Positions 1 to 11,116 are shown, numbered from the stretch's first letter. The stretch is DNA of 64,000 nucleotides from Planctomycetia bacterium (GCA_015075745.1 JABTTW010000001.1:2418001-2482000), one strand, 5' to 3'. Numbers and translations: made by a program. Notes: generated by a model not told the origin, from the letters alone.

Positions 1-1351
1 CATACCGATTATTGATCACAAAGATGTGATCGCCCTCCCTCATCGGCCGACCAAACGCATCCGCCATCATCTTGAGATGCAACCGCGATTGCGACTCCAG
101 ATACGAAAGCAACCATCCCGTCGTCCACACCGTCGTTACCTGAACAACAACAAACAAGAAAAGCGGAATCAGCCGCAATCGCGGCGAACCATCTTTCCTC
201 GGCCGCGTCATCCACGCCGCCCCCAAAAACGCCAGCCCGATGCTCGGCAGCACCATCACCCGATCGTCCGGCGGCGTGCAAACCAGAATCGGCAGAAACG
301 CGACCGCCCAAAGCGCCATCCATCCGACACCGCGCTGCCCCCGATCTCGGGCAACAAACAGGAGTGCAATGCACCCAATCGCCGCGCCTCCGATGGCCGC
401 ATACACCCACCGATAGGCCATCAGCCCTGGCGTCAATTCAAAGAGAAACGGATTAACCGGAATGACCCATGACGAAAGCAGCAGCAGCGCCCGAAGCGGC
501 ACCGCCGCCAAATAGTCGCCGAACGCCCGAACAGGATCGAGCATCACCGATGTATTCGAGCCGTAACCGCCCTTCGAGTAATACAGGAGCCACGCCAGCG
601 CCATCACCGCCGAAACCGCCAGCGCCGCGAGAACCCGCCTGCCCGCGGCCGCCTCTCCTCGGCGAATGCGCCACACCAACAGCGGCGCCGCCGCCACCGG
701 CAACATCGCCTCCTTCATTCCCAGGCCGATGACAAGGCTCAGCGCAAACAACACAAGCCCCGCCGCGCTTCCCGTCCCGACAAACCGATCGACCGCGATC
801 ACCGCCCCCGCCGCGCAGACCAGCGCAATCACGTCCCCCTGCGCGGAAATAAAAAGCACCGGCACCGCATGGCTCGCCGCCGCCGCGAAGATCAGCGCCC
901 CCCATCGTGCCACACGCTCGTCACCGCCGACAACCCGCAGCAGCCGCAACACCAGCAGCACGCCCGCCGCATAGAGCGCAAGACCCGCCACCCGATACCC
1001 CAGCGGCCGATCGCCAAAGACAACGTACTGCCCGTACAAAGCCCACTCCGCCAACGGCCGCATATGCTGGTACTTAAGGTCGTCGTCCATCCACCACGGA
1101 TACCACCCCGCATCCCGCTCGGCCCGGTTGCGCCCGACGTCGCCCGACAGGAATCGGTAAACGTCCGGCGAAGGCCGCTCCCCCGCATGATGCTCGCGCA
1201 AAACGCGCATCGCCCGATGATCGTCGAGGATGAATCCGTCGCCCACCGATGGCGCATACAAGGCAATAACTAAGAGTATGAGCACAATGCCCGGCCGCCG
1301 CGTCGCCTCAAACCAGACCGCGACTCGATTGCGTGAATGGGGTGCCTTCAT
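1..1351 (-). CDS. GT-C type multi-pass membrane protein (3' end outside window)
   Basis: An open frame starts at ATG 1351 on the minus strand and runs without a stop to the window edge (about 450 residues visible). The product begins MKAPHSRNRVAVWFEATRRP, has a first membrane segment and then GFILDDH; an Asp-Asp pair in the first outer loop is typical of GT-C glycosyltransferases and TMTC-like proteins. Many hydrophobic segments follow, for example around the LLVLRLLRVV and LIPLFLFVVVQV stretches. The likely role is transfer of a lipid-linked sugar or a related membrane step; the substrate cannot be told. It lies 70 bp after gyrB on the same strand and may be co-transcribed. The membrane topology and the DD motif are seen; the enzymatic role is inferred. 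Confidence 0.75.
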   Translation of the reverse strand, partial: MKAPHSRNRVAVWFEATRRPGIVLILLVIALYAPSVGDGFILDDHRAMRVLREHHAGERPSPDVYRFLSGDVGRNRAERDAGWYPWWMDDDLKYQHMRPLAEWALYGQYVVFGDRPLGYRVAGLALYAAGVLLVLRLLRVVGGDERVARWGALIFAAAASHAVPVLFISAQGDVIALVCAAGAVIAVDRFVGTGSAAGLVLFALSLVIGLGMKEAMLPVAAAPLLVWRIRRGEAAAGRRVLAALAVSAVMALAWLLYYSKGGYGSNTSVMLDPVRAFGDYLAAVPLRALLLLSSWVIPVNPFLFELTPGLMAYRWVYAAIGGAAIGCIALLFVARDRGQRGVGWMALWAVAFLPILVCTPPDDRVMVLPSIGLAFLGAAWMTRPRKDGSPRLRLIPLFLFVVVQVTTVWTTGWLLSYLESQSRLHLKMMADAFGRPMREGDHIFVINNRY

Positions 1352-1420
1352 GATCGAAGGAGAGTGTATCGCCGAATGATGTGTTCACGCGAGAAGGGGG
1401 GGGGGAATCGAATCGGCGCG

Positions 1421-4033
<2,613 letters not shown>

Positions 4034-4528
4034 TTACTGGCGTTCCTTGCTGATCTTCTTTTTGTTGCTGTCGATCGACTTGCGCCGACCGGACATCCGA
4101 CCTACTTGATACTCGATCCGGCCGACGTCAGAAGCGCCCATCGCCTCGTTCACCGCCGCAACCAGGGACCCGCCAAGCTGCCGCTCCAGGACAAACCGCG
4201 TCGCCGCGCTGTCCACCATTATCCGAAGCCGCCCGCCCGTCAGCCCCTCAACTTTCGTCAACTCCGCGTATTCGGCGGGTAGCGCCCTGAGCCACGCCGC
4301 CTCAACCCGATCCAAAAGTCCGCTCTTCTTGCCTGCCGACTCCGGCCACGCCTTCGCCAATAGGTCCCCCAGTGCAGCCGGCAATCGCCGCCGCCACGGA
4401 ACGAAATTATAGCGCCGCCAGAACTCTTCCTGGACGTCCCTTGGGGCATCAGCTACCCCGCCTTGCCGCAGAATCCGTTCTCTGGAGGGGTGCCTTCCCA
4501 TGCAAGAAACCCTATGTAAAACCCGCAC
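4034..4528 (-). CDS. dciA: DUF721/DciA-like replicative helicase loader
   Basis: A basic protein of 155-164 residues with the DUF721 pattern: an N-terminal helical part (VQEEFWRRYNFVPWRRR) and a KH-like C-terminal half (TGGRLRIMVDSAATRFVLER, then VGRIEYQVG), ending in a lysine-rich tail. DciA proteins help load the DnaB helicase in bacteria without DnaC or DnaI. The gene ends with TAA immediately before the gyrB ATG, and a dciA-gyrB neighbourhood is common near dnaA-dnaN-recF loci. The start is uncertain: GTG at 4528, or an in-frame ATG at 4501 giving MGRHPSRERILRQ; neither has a clear ribosome site. Function is from family and position. Confidence 0.8.
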   Translation of the reverse strand: MRVLHRVSCMGRHPSRERILRQGGVADAPRDVQEEFWRRYNFVPWRRRLPAALGDLLAKAWPESAGKKSGLLDRVEAAWLRALPAEYAELTKVEGLTGGRLRIMVDSAATRFVLERQLGGSLVAAVNEAMGASDVGRIEYQVGRMSGRRKSIDSNKKKISKERQ

Positions 4529-4735
4529 ATACTTTAATCGATCGCGGCCTAGGTCGCCAGCGCCGCCCCATGGACACCCATAAGCCTAATCCGCGTGGAT
4601 GTGAGGCCTTGTAATGCGGGATTGGCTTGTTATTCTTTACGCAGAATCCTCCTGATTGGGCCAAAGACGGATTGGGCGTCCATTTCTCTTGGGCCAACCG
4701 GAGATGATTCAAGTCTTGCTAGAGGAGGCTAGACA

Positions 4736-5657
4736 ATGATCGCTTCGTCAATCGTGTCACTATTACTGATGTTGCCGGCGCAAACTTGTCCGACGTTTGA
4801 ACAATTTGAGCCCGCCCCTGCGGGCGATCCCGGAACGACTTCAATAACGATTCCCGTCGGGATTCTTCCTCTCAACGACATTCTCGCAGCGCTCGGGCTT
4901 CCCTCCCTCGTTAAACTCGAAAGCATAACGGTTCCCGCCCCCGGTGGCGGTGGATCGGGGGGGGGGGACAACTTCGCCCCCGACCCCACAAACCGGCACC
5001 GCGAACTACACGTTGCCGTACGGTGAAGGAATTCTCTCAATTACTGTCGATTGGCGCAGGATTAAGCTCGGTTTGGAGACAGACGTCATTGTTGTTTATT
5101 CTCAGTCAATCGCCGGGCTTCCACTCATCGAGGAGGTTTGGAGCAGCACGTTCATCGTCCGCTTGACCACCGACTACGAGGCTTCCTATTCCGGTGTCTC
5201 GCAGCATGTCACCGCCGAAAATTCTCTACCCGTCGAGATTGAGGGTCGCCTCAGTTCCGCTGTGCTTGAAAACCTGTCCGCAGCACTCTCTTTCAATTCT
5301 GTTGTAACGAACACTTCGTTTGAAGCAACGGTTCCCTTCCTTCTCCACTCGATCACAACTGGTAGTTCCGGCGGATCGACAACCGCCGCTCAACCGGGCT
5401 TCCAATACTGCGGCGGAAGCTGTGTGTGTGCCAAGCAGCAGAATGAGACAGTCCAGACCAACGACTGCCCTACCGCTACAGACAATGCGAGTTGCTCTTC
5501 AAAATCCTGCCGTGTTCAACCCAACAGTGTACATCGAGACTGCAACTGGATTGGCGCAGCAGGCCATCCCATCGTAGCTATTCTTGCGATGTTTGCGGCC
5601 GCCGCTGCATGGCGGGCGAGAAGACGGCTCGCCGATCGCTTACACGCGCCTCATTAG
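4736..5657 (+). pseudogene. Secreted/surface protein split by a frameshift in an 11-G run
   Basis: The first part (from ATG 4736) encodes a signal-like MIASSIVSLLLMLPAQTCPT, then ALGLPSLVKLESITV and a glycine/serine linker. At a run of 11 Gs (4957-4967) the frame is lost and stops at 5026. The frame one base later continues smoothly from GTTSPPTPQTGTANYTLPY to 5657, with a Cys-rich patch (QYCGGSCVCA) and a C-terminal hydrophobic helix plus arginines (IVAILAMFAAAAAWRARRR) that looks like an anchor or sorting tail. One G fewer (10) would join the halves into about 306 residues. This may be a sequencing error, a dead gene or a slipped-strand on/off switch. No domain family was recognised. Confidence 0.65.
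4957..4967 (+). repeat. Poly-G tract (11 G) inside a surface-protein gene
   Basis: A mononucleotide run of 11 G sits in the coding region of the gene at 4736-5657, exactly where its reading frame breaks. Ten Gs would restore the frame. Confidence 0.9.
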
Positions 5658-5676
5658 TGCCTTGGAAGTTGCTCAG

Positions 5677-6840
5677 ATGCAAGCGGACGGAACACAACAC
5701 CTTAATCATAATTCGAGAGGCGGGCTCGGCGGCTGGGCGCAATCCGTATCCGGTAAGGGTGTGGATTGCGACCCCGCTGACGCGTCGGCCCTCGAGCACA
5801 TTGATCGTTCCGCGTGGCGGCTAATCGTCGCGTCGCTTGCCATTTGGAGGTCTTTTCCGTCGGCGTTCTGGCTCGATCCGGACCAACTACGGATCAACGG
5901 GAAGCGGAAGGCGCTGGAATTCTGCTGGCTGGGATTCGTCGGCGCTTTCTTTATCGTCGTGGTCGCGCCGACTTGGCAGCTTAGTTATTCGATGGTTGCT
6001 AATCCTGGGCTAGAACGAGAAATTCTAGCTCTACCGCTGACAAGTCTATGGAACATCAAAGAAGAACCCCGCCTCGAATACATTCCGAATACTGTCGCTT
6101 CGTACGATGCGCCGTGGATGCAGGAGCGCATCGAAGACCTATGGGGCGATGAAGTCGGTGTTGGTTGGATCGATCCGTTGGAATCCGAGGAACTAGATTA
6201 CTACGTCAACACGATGATTGACCAGGAACACCTTTGGGGTGACTCATGGATTGGGCGTATGTTAAGGGAACCGTGGTTTACAAATCTGTTGGGAATTCAA
6301 TTGTCGCTGCAGGACGGGAGCCCGCCAAGTTGGCAATGGGTGTTCTGTTGCTTGTTCAAGGAGATTATTCCGTCGATTCGATTGGTCCTGGTCCCATTGA
6401 CAGCCTGGCTGGCAATCATGGTCGCCATGCGGCTGTTAGTTAGACGCACTTCAAGGGCAAAGGACGGAATACAGTGTTTGAGAATCGCATGCTTGATTCC
6501 CATCCGCTACTCTTGGATTGGCGCGCTTCTGTTGGCTGCTGCGTTCTTTGTCGCTCCGGATGCATCACGCCAATTACGGAGTCATGCTTATAGTCCACTA
6601 CTTGTTTTGGCCGTAGCCGGTCCCATACTGGTATCGCTCAGACCGCTCTGGTCTGCAATGCGTGCCTTCCATCCTGAGTGGACTTGCCGCCGTCGCGTGA
6701 TCCTGATGGCATCTACGCTTCTCGCGCTAACTGTATTGGTTGGATCGATCGACTTCGCGGCAAGATATACACGCTTTTATTTCTTTTTGAAGACGGGCCG
6801 CTGGATTGGAGAAACGTGTAATTTTTCCCTCTGGACCTGA
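5677..6840 (+). CDS. Multi-pass membrane protein of unknown function
   Basis: The start is taken at ATG 5677 (MQADGTQHLNHNS), just after the stop of the preceding gene; an in-frame ATG at 5584 would overlap that gene. The roughly 387-residue product has one hydrophobic segment near residue 90 (WLGFVGAFFIVVVAP), a central soluble stretch rich in Glu, Asp and Trp, and several C-terminal membrane helices (LVLVPLTAWLAIMVAM, ALLLAAAFFVAP, VILMASTLLALTVLVG). No family was recognised. It precedes another small membrane protein by 18 bp, so the two are likely one transcript. The block runs opposite to dciA-gyrB and to dnaN. Confidence 0.7.
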   Translation: MQADGTQHLNHNSRGGLGGWAQSVSGKGVDCDPADASALEHIDRSAWRLIVASLAIWRSFPSAFWLDPDQLRINGKRKALEFCWLGFVGAFFIVVVAPTWQLSYSMVANPGLEREILALPLTSLWNIKEEPRLEYIPNTVASYDAPWMQERIEDLWGDEVGVGWIDPLESEELDYYVNTMIDQEHLWGDSWIGRMLREPWFTNLLGIQLSLQDGSPPSWQWVFCCLFKEIIPSIRLVLVPLTAWLAIMVAMRLLVRRTSRAKDGIQCLRIACLIPIRYSWIGALLLAAAFFVAPDASRQLRSHAYSPLLVLAVAGPILVSLRPLWSAMRAFHPEWTCRRRVILMASTLLALTVLVGSIDFAARYTRFYFFLKTGRWIGETCNFSLWT

Positions 6841-6858
6841 GACCGATTAGCCATAATC

Positions 6859-7377
6859 ATGATAGACCTGACTGAAACAAGCCCCGCGTCGATCCCAAAT
6901 GGACATTGGCTCCTGCCGATTGTTTCGATCATATTGTCGGTCATTCTGCTCCTTTCTCCGGCCCCGCCAAGATGGACCGCTGACTTTGCCGGCGCTTGGC
7001 TCTCTGCCTCAGGAACATCCCACATCACTGAAATGACCCCCCCGCTCATCCAAATCGGAAACAACAGGTATAGTATCGTCTTCTGGTGCACCCCAGTCCC
7101 CCTCTGGGCTTGCATGTTCCTGGCGTTCGGATTCACCGGACTTTCGACTGCCCGTTACGCATTCTTCACGGCATTGTATGGCTCACTTTTCGCAGTGCTG
7201 GTTCCCTTGCAGGTTGCCCTCGCTATTTACCTCCATCAGAAAGGCCTGCGGTGGAGCTTGGCGCATTATCCCATCTATGCCCTACTGCATTTCGCGGGTG
7301 CTATCGCAATAATAAGTGTTTCTAAGAAAGCCGCTGGATGCCACGGCAAAGCCCAAGGCCAACTCACCGTACCCTGA
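6859..7377 (+). CDS. Small membrane protein of unknown function
   Basis: 172 residues starting MIDLTETSPASIPNGH, with about four hydrophobic helices (LLPIVSIILSVILLLSP, PLWACMFLAFGFTGL, LFAVLVPLQVALAIYL, YALLHFAGAIAIISV) and a short basic tail. It follows the membrane protein ending at 6840 and ends 7 bp before the convergent stop of the dnaN remnant. No family recognised; the product was probably made together with its neighbour. Confidence 0.65.
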   Translation: MIDLTETSPASIPNGHWLLPIVSIILSVILLLSPAPPRWTADFAGAWLSASGTSHITEMTPPLIQIGNNRYSIVFWCTPVPLWACMFLAFGFTGLSTARYAFFTALYGSLFAVLVPLQVALAIYLHQKGLRWSLAHYPIYALLHFAGAIAIISVSKKAAGCHGKAQGQLTVP

Positions 7378-7383
7378 TGTTGA

Positions 7384-8247
7384 CTACGATAGATTGACTG
7401 GCATCACCACATACAAAAACACCGGACCGCTGCGGATCACACCGGGCCGAGAAGGCTCCTTCAGCTCAAAACTCAGTGTTTCTCCACAGACTTTCAACGC
7501 ATCTACAAGGAACTCGGGGTTAAACCCGATATCCAGCGCCGGGCCGCCGTATTCGATCCCTGAGAGCTTCACCACTGCCTCGCCCTGTTCCTGGGCACGG
7601 CCGGAAAGCACCAGCCCCTCGCTGCTCACGTTGATGCGGATCCCCTTGGACTCAACGCCCGACAGCAGGGAGGCCCGCTTCACCGCACTCATGAATTCAT
7701 CGGTCTTAAGCGAGATTTTCTTGTCGTTATCGCGGGGAACCACGTCCTCGTATTTCGGGAAGTGGCCCTCCACCAGCACGCTGCTGATCGTCGCCCGATC
7801 GCTGCGCAGAATGATCTGATTCGTCGAAAGCTTGACCTGAATCACCTCGTCAGCCGCAAAATGCAGCTTCGAGAGGAGATTCAGCGCCTTGGCCGGCACG
7901 ATCGCGCTGACCTCTTCGCCGACCGACTTCTCCAGCGAAACACTCGACATCGCCAGCCGCCGCCCGTCCGTGGCGATCAATTGCAGGTTCTTGCCCTTCT
8001 TTTGCCAAAGAACGCCGTTGATCGCATAGCGCGTGTTCTCCCGCGCCGCGGCGAAGAGCGTCTGGCCGACCGCCTCGCGCAGCACGCCGACCTTCACGCT
8101 GAAATCGGCGTCGCCTTCCATGTCCGGAACAGGCGGAAATTCGCGGGCACTCTGACCAATCACCTGAAAATGGCTGTCCGCCCCGCGAATATGAAGAATG
8201 TCGTCCTTGGTCTCAAAGGCCAGCGTCTCATCGGCCGACTCCCGCAC
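7384..8247 (-). pseudogene. dnaN: DNA polymerase III beta clamp lacking its N-terminal domain start
   Basis: The frame matches the DnaN sliding clamp from the end of domain I to the true C-terminus (LFAAARENTRYAINGVL, then ATDGRRLAMS, ending YVVMPVNLS). A normal clamp is about 370 residues; here only 287 remain and the first 80-85 residues are missing. The break coincides with a 60-bp stretch identical to the right end of the IS1380 element at 11.5-13.1 kb. Reading upstream gives a stop (TGA at 8269-8271), then a GTG at 8247 that could start an abnormal protein. Without most of domain I a ring clamp should not form, so I call it a pseudogene. A working dnaN must exist elsewhere unless the assembly is wrong here. 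Confidence 0.85.
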
Positions 8248-8302
8248 AAAGCCGAAAAACTCCGTCCATCACCATTCGAAGATCACTGATGAAATATGCG
8301 GG
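8243..8302 (+). mobile_element. 60-bp relic of an IS1380-family right end
   Basis: These 60 bases are identical to 13034-13093, the right terminus of the complete IS1380 element, in the same orientation. They end in the terminal motif CTGATGAAATATGCGGG and are followed by CTAG, matching the 4-bp CTAR-type target of the full copy. The relic joins the 3' part of dnaN to the 5' part of an NHL-family gene. Confidence 0.9.
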
Positions 8303-8419
8303 CTAGCCGGCGCTCGGCGGCGCGGCGCTCGCCTGGCCGGTCTCAAAGATCGAGACGACCAGAATGGCGGCGAGCGTTAAAGGGATGAAACGTCTTTTTT
8401 GTGATTGGCATTTGAGAAT
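8303..8419 (-). pseudogene. 5' fragment (signal peptide only) of a second NHL-family gene
   Basis: The minus-strand frame encodes ILKCQSQKRRFIPL, then LAAILVVSIFETGQASA, closely matching the N-terminus of the intact NHL protein next door (MFKCQLRERSR, then LAAMLVVSIFETGQASA). The start codon position holds ATT instead of ATG. After about 38 codons it reads into TAG, which is part of the CTAG at the IS1380 relic. This is therefore the decapitated start of a tandem paralogue whose body was removed along with the IS. Confidence 0.8.
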
Positions 8420-8428
8420 AGATTGTCC

Positions 8429-9769
8429 TTATTGTGATTCACCAATCCGCGCTGCGAATCGGATTCGGACGCGCCGCTGCCCCAGCCGCCAGCCGGCGAG
8501 GACCACGGGCGTGAACAATCCGACCGTGGGGAATACACCGGGGGCGCAGCACCCAGCCGCCGAGGTACAGGCATTCCCTACACCATCGCCGTCTGAGTCC
8601 GCCTGATCCGCGTTGAATACTGCCGGACAGTTGTCGTCATCGTCGGTCTTGCCGTCGCCGTCCATATCCGGCGCAATCTTGAAGGCGTTGTCGCTGAGGC
8701 TTCCCGTCACGTAGGCGTTGCCCGCGGCGTCCACGGCGATGCCGCCGGGCCCGGACAGGACGTGGCCCAGATGATCTCCGATCGCGTCGATAATCGTCGT
8801 GACAACTCCGGCGGGGGCGACTTTGAAGGTGTTGTCGCTGAGGCTTCCCGTCACGTAGGCGTTGCCCGCGCCGTCCACGGCAATGCCAGAAGGAAAAATA
8901 AGGCCGTTGCCCCCGTCGCCTGTCGCGTCCAGGATCTGGGTAATGACCCCGCCGGGCGTAACCTTGAACGCGTTGTTGCTGGCCTCTCCCACCAAGTAGA
9001 TGTTGCCTGCGGCGTCCACGGCGATGCTCCGCGGATCGTTAAGGACATGCCCCGCGCCATCGCCAGTCGCGTCGATGATCTGGGTGATGGCCCCAGCGGA
9101 CGTGATCTTGAAGGCGTTGTCGCTGACGTTTCCCGTCACATAGGCGTTGCCCGCGCCGTCCACGGCAATGCCTTCAGGATTATTGAGGACATGGCCCGCG
9201 CCGTCGCCAGTCGCGTCGATGATCTGGGTGATGGCCCCAGCGGGCGTGATCTTGAAGGCGTTGTTGCTGCCGTTTCCCGCCACGTAGGCATTGCCAACGG
9301 CGTCCGCCGCGATACCGATCGGAAAACTAAGCGCATGGCCTGTGCCGTCGCCGGTCACGTCGATGATTTCGGTAATGACCCCGGCGGGCGTGATCTTGAA
9401 CGCATTATTGCTGAGACCTCCCGTCACGTAGGCGTTGCCCGCGGAGTCCACGGCGATGCCAAGAGGAAAATTAAGACCATTACCTCCTCCGTCGCCGGCC
9501 GCGTCGATGATCTCGGTGATGGCTCCATCGGGCGTGATCTTGAAGGCGTTATCGCTGCCGCGACCCGCCACGAATACGTTGCCCGCAGCGTCCACGGCGA
9601 TACCGCGAGCTTCATCGAGAGTATTACCCGTGCCGCCGCCGGTCGCGTCGATGATCTTGGTGATGATGAACTGGGCGCTCGCTTGGCCGGTCTCAAAGAT
9701 TGAGACCACCAACATGGCGGCGAGCGAATAATGGATGCGACTTCTTTCTCGTAATTGGCATTTGAACAT
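8429..9769 (-). CDS. Secreted NHL-repeat beta-propeller protein with type 3 repeat and C-terminal anchor
   Basis: Start chosen at ATG 9769 (MFKCQLRERS) because GGAGAG lies 4-9 bases upstream; the frame is open further 5' but only through a leader. A signal peptide ends near ASAQF. Seven repeats of about 48 residues follow, each with IIDATGDG, GIAVDAAGNAYVTG and NAFKITPAG, a pattern of NHL propeller blades. Next comes a calcium-binding thrombospondin type 3-like stretch (DMDGDGKTDDDDNCP, then DSDGDGVGNAC), and finally CCAPGVFPTVG with a hydrophobic helix and arginines, resembling a Cys-containing C-terminal sorting signal. The likely role is an exported adhesion or structural protein. A truncated paralogue lies just downstream. 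Confidence 0.85.
   Translation of the reverse strand: MFKCQLRERSRIHYSLAAMLVVSIFETGQASAQFIITKIIDATGGGTGNTLDEARGIAVDAAGNVFVAGRGSDNAFKITPDGAITEIIDAAGDGGGNGLNFPLGIAVDSAGNAYVTGGLSNNAFKITPAGVITEIIDVTGDGTGHALSFPIGIAADAVGNAYVAGNGSNNAFKITPAGAITQIIDATGDGAGHVLNNPEGIAVDGAGNAYVTGNVSDNAFKITSAGAITQIIDATGDGAGHVLNDPRSIAVDAAGNIYLVGEASNNAFKVTPGGVITQILDATGDGGNGLIFPSGIAVDGAGNAYVTGSLSDNTFKVAPAGVVTTIIDAIGDHLGHVLSGPGGIAVDAAGNAYVTGSLSDNAFKIAPDMDGDGKTDDDDNCPAVFNADQADSDGDGVGNACTSAAGCCAPGVFPTVGLFTPVVLAGWRLGQRRVRIRFAARIGESQ
8660..9664 (-). repeat. Seven tandem coding repeats of about 144 bp (NHL blades)
   Basis: Seven near-identical units (one slightly shorter) encode the propeller blades of the NHL protein. The DNA similarity between units is high, so copy number may vary by recombination. 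Confidence 0.85.
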
Positions 9770-9797
9770 CAATCTCTCCATCACAGGCCCCAGATTA

Positions 9798-9824
9798 CAA
9801 TCGCGATTCCTTCGTTCGGACGCT
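9798..9824 (-). promoter_or_regulatory. Shared 27-bp leader motif, copy 1
   Basis: The plus-strand text at 9798-9824 and at 10751-10777 differs at only 3 of 27 positions. Each copy ends 29 bases upstream of its gene's start codon (9769 and 10722). The sense strand reads AGCGTCCGAACGAAGG followed by AATCGCGATTG. It lies between the stop of the dockerin gene (9826) and the NHL gene. Confidence 0.6.
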
Positions 9825-9825
9825 T

Positions 9826-10722
9826 CTACGGACAGCCGCCGTTGGTGATGCAGATCACGAACGAGTCGGTGTCTAGGCCGTTGATGTTTCCGTCCTGCCC
9901 GCAATCGGCAAGCAGGCGGTCGCAGTTCGGATAGGCCGCCGCGTAGCCGGCTGGGTCAATCAGCGCCAGCGCGAACGGGTCGATGTCGAACGTGTTGACG
10001 GCGCCGTCGCAGTTCAGGTCGCCCAGCAGCCCCTGCGGCCCAAGGCTGACGGCAATTCCGTCGATGAAGATACCGCCCGGTGAGTCCAGGGGAATGCGGA
10101 CGGAACGGATTTGCGGCGTTTCACCCACCAGCCCCACAAAATCGATGGTAAAGTAGCAACTCGTTGCCGTGGTACTGGTCGAAACTGAACCCAGAAGGTT
10201 GCCGGTTGCACCAAGCCCGTCGTAAAGCAACGCTGTGTCCCCGGGATTGTATCTACTGGAGCATGGCCGGCCGACCCAGGAACTGAAGCCGAACGAGGTC
10301 AACGGTTCGCTGAAGTTGAGGATGAGATCGCCATGGGCCGTGTCCAATGGGGAATTGTAGTTTCCGATGTAATCGCCCGGATCGACCGCGGGGTCCCGCG
10401 GAAGTCGGAAGAAGTCGAATCCCGGCGAACTCCAATCGAAGCATCCGATGTAGTAAGGCCCATCTTCATAACCCGGAGGAGGGGAGGACCCCAGCGTTGT
10501 GACGGTGACCTGGTTGCCCCCCACGTCGATTGTGAAGGGGGTCCAGTAGTGCGCCCCGCATGCAGACGAATTCCATATGTTGTAAAACACACTGTCCGGC
10601 ATATCTAGGAAGCTGCCGATCGGCTGCAACTGCGCCGGTGCCCTAGAAGCTGCCGCCAACAGGACCACGATTGCGGCCACCGCCGCATGATGCCAGCGAA
10701 CGCCCGTGCTACGTGCTTGCAT
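9826..10722 (-). CDS. Secreted protein with C-terminal dockerin-like module
   Basis: The start is ATG 10722 (MQARSTGVRWHH), with AAAGGAGG ideally placed upstream. A signal peptide (AAVAAIVVLLAAASRAPAQ) leads into a beta-rich domain of about 210 residues of unrecognised family (motifs FTIDVGGNQVTVTTLG, LILNFSEPLTSFGFSSW), which may be a carbohydrate- or surface-binding fold. The C-terminus holds two calcium-loop-like repeats, GDLNCDGAVNTFDIDPFALA and GQDGNINGLDTDSFVICI, as in type I dockerins common in planctomycete exported proteins. It lies directly upstream of the NHL gene and shares a leader motif with it. Function unknown; export and the dockerin fold are well supported. Confidence 0.85.
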   Translation of the reverse strand: MQARSTGVRWHHAAVAAIVVLLAAASRAPAQLQPIGSFLDMPDSVFYNIWNSSACGAHYWTPFTIDVGGNQVTVTTLGSSPPPGYEDGPYYIGCFDWSSPGFDFFRLPRDPAVDPGDYIGNYNSPLDTAHGDLILNFSEPLTSFGFSSWVGRPCSSRYNPGDTALLYDGLGATGNLLGSVSTSTTATSCYFTIDFVGLVGETPQIRSVRIPLDSPGGIFIDGIAVSLGPQGLLGDLNCDGAVNTFDIDPFALALIDPAGYAAAYPNCDRLLADCGQDGNINGLDTDSFVICITNGGCP

Positions 10723-10750
10723 GAGAACCTCCTTTGCAGGCGACAAGCCG

Positions 10751-10777
10751 CAATTGCGATCCCTCCGTTCGGACGCT
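10751..10777 (-). promoter_or_regulatory. Shared 27-bp leader motif, copy 2
   Basis: The second copy of the motif at 9798-9824, placed at the same 29-base distance before the start codon of the dockerin-type gene at 10722. Confidence 0.6.
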
Positions 10778-10848
10778 CGGCATGGACCGTCCAAGCTGAG
10801 CGTGCCCGCCGTGACCTCGGTTCTCTCCGGGCCCACAAGGGAGGGGCG

Positions 10849-11116
10849 GGTCAGAGGGAAGGAGGCCGAATCCGTACCACGTAGGTTCGCTCCAGATGGT
10901 CTTGGTAGCGATGGTGGACCAATCGACGTTTACGGGTTCGCCTTGGCAAATGATCGCAGGTCGAACGGCGAAGTGCCCAAACTGGCTCAAGGTGACAAGC
11001 GGTACAGGTGAGAACGAGCAGGACAGCGAAAGGCTGACATCCATCAGCACCGCCGAAGCGTAGAGGCGACGGGACCAATGCCGGGAGAGTCGCGGAATAG
11101 CCAAGACGGCTCGCAT
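10849..11116 (-). pseudogene. Possible remnant of a secreted protein with an Ig-like domain
   Basis: The minus-strand frame from ATG 11116 gives MRAVLAIPRLSRHWSRRLYA, then FAVRPAIICQGEPVNVDWST, which resembles the first strands of Ig-like modules in exported proteins (xxxPxxICxGExVxxxW). After about 80 codons the frame loses any recognisable pattern. It could be a decayed gene or chance. The rest of 10840-11498 holds nothing else I can support. Confidence 0.25.

Noticed and set aside
1396..1405. Run of ten Gs downstream of gyrB
   Set aside because: It lies between genes (stop 1421, next start 1351) and affects no frame; only a possible leader effect.
8660..9664. Regularly spaced repeats that might suggest a CRISPR array or satellite
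   Set aside because: The unit is 144 bp, fully coding and translates to propeller blades.
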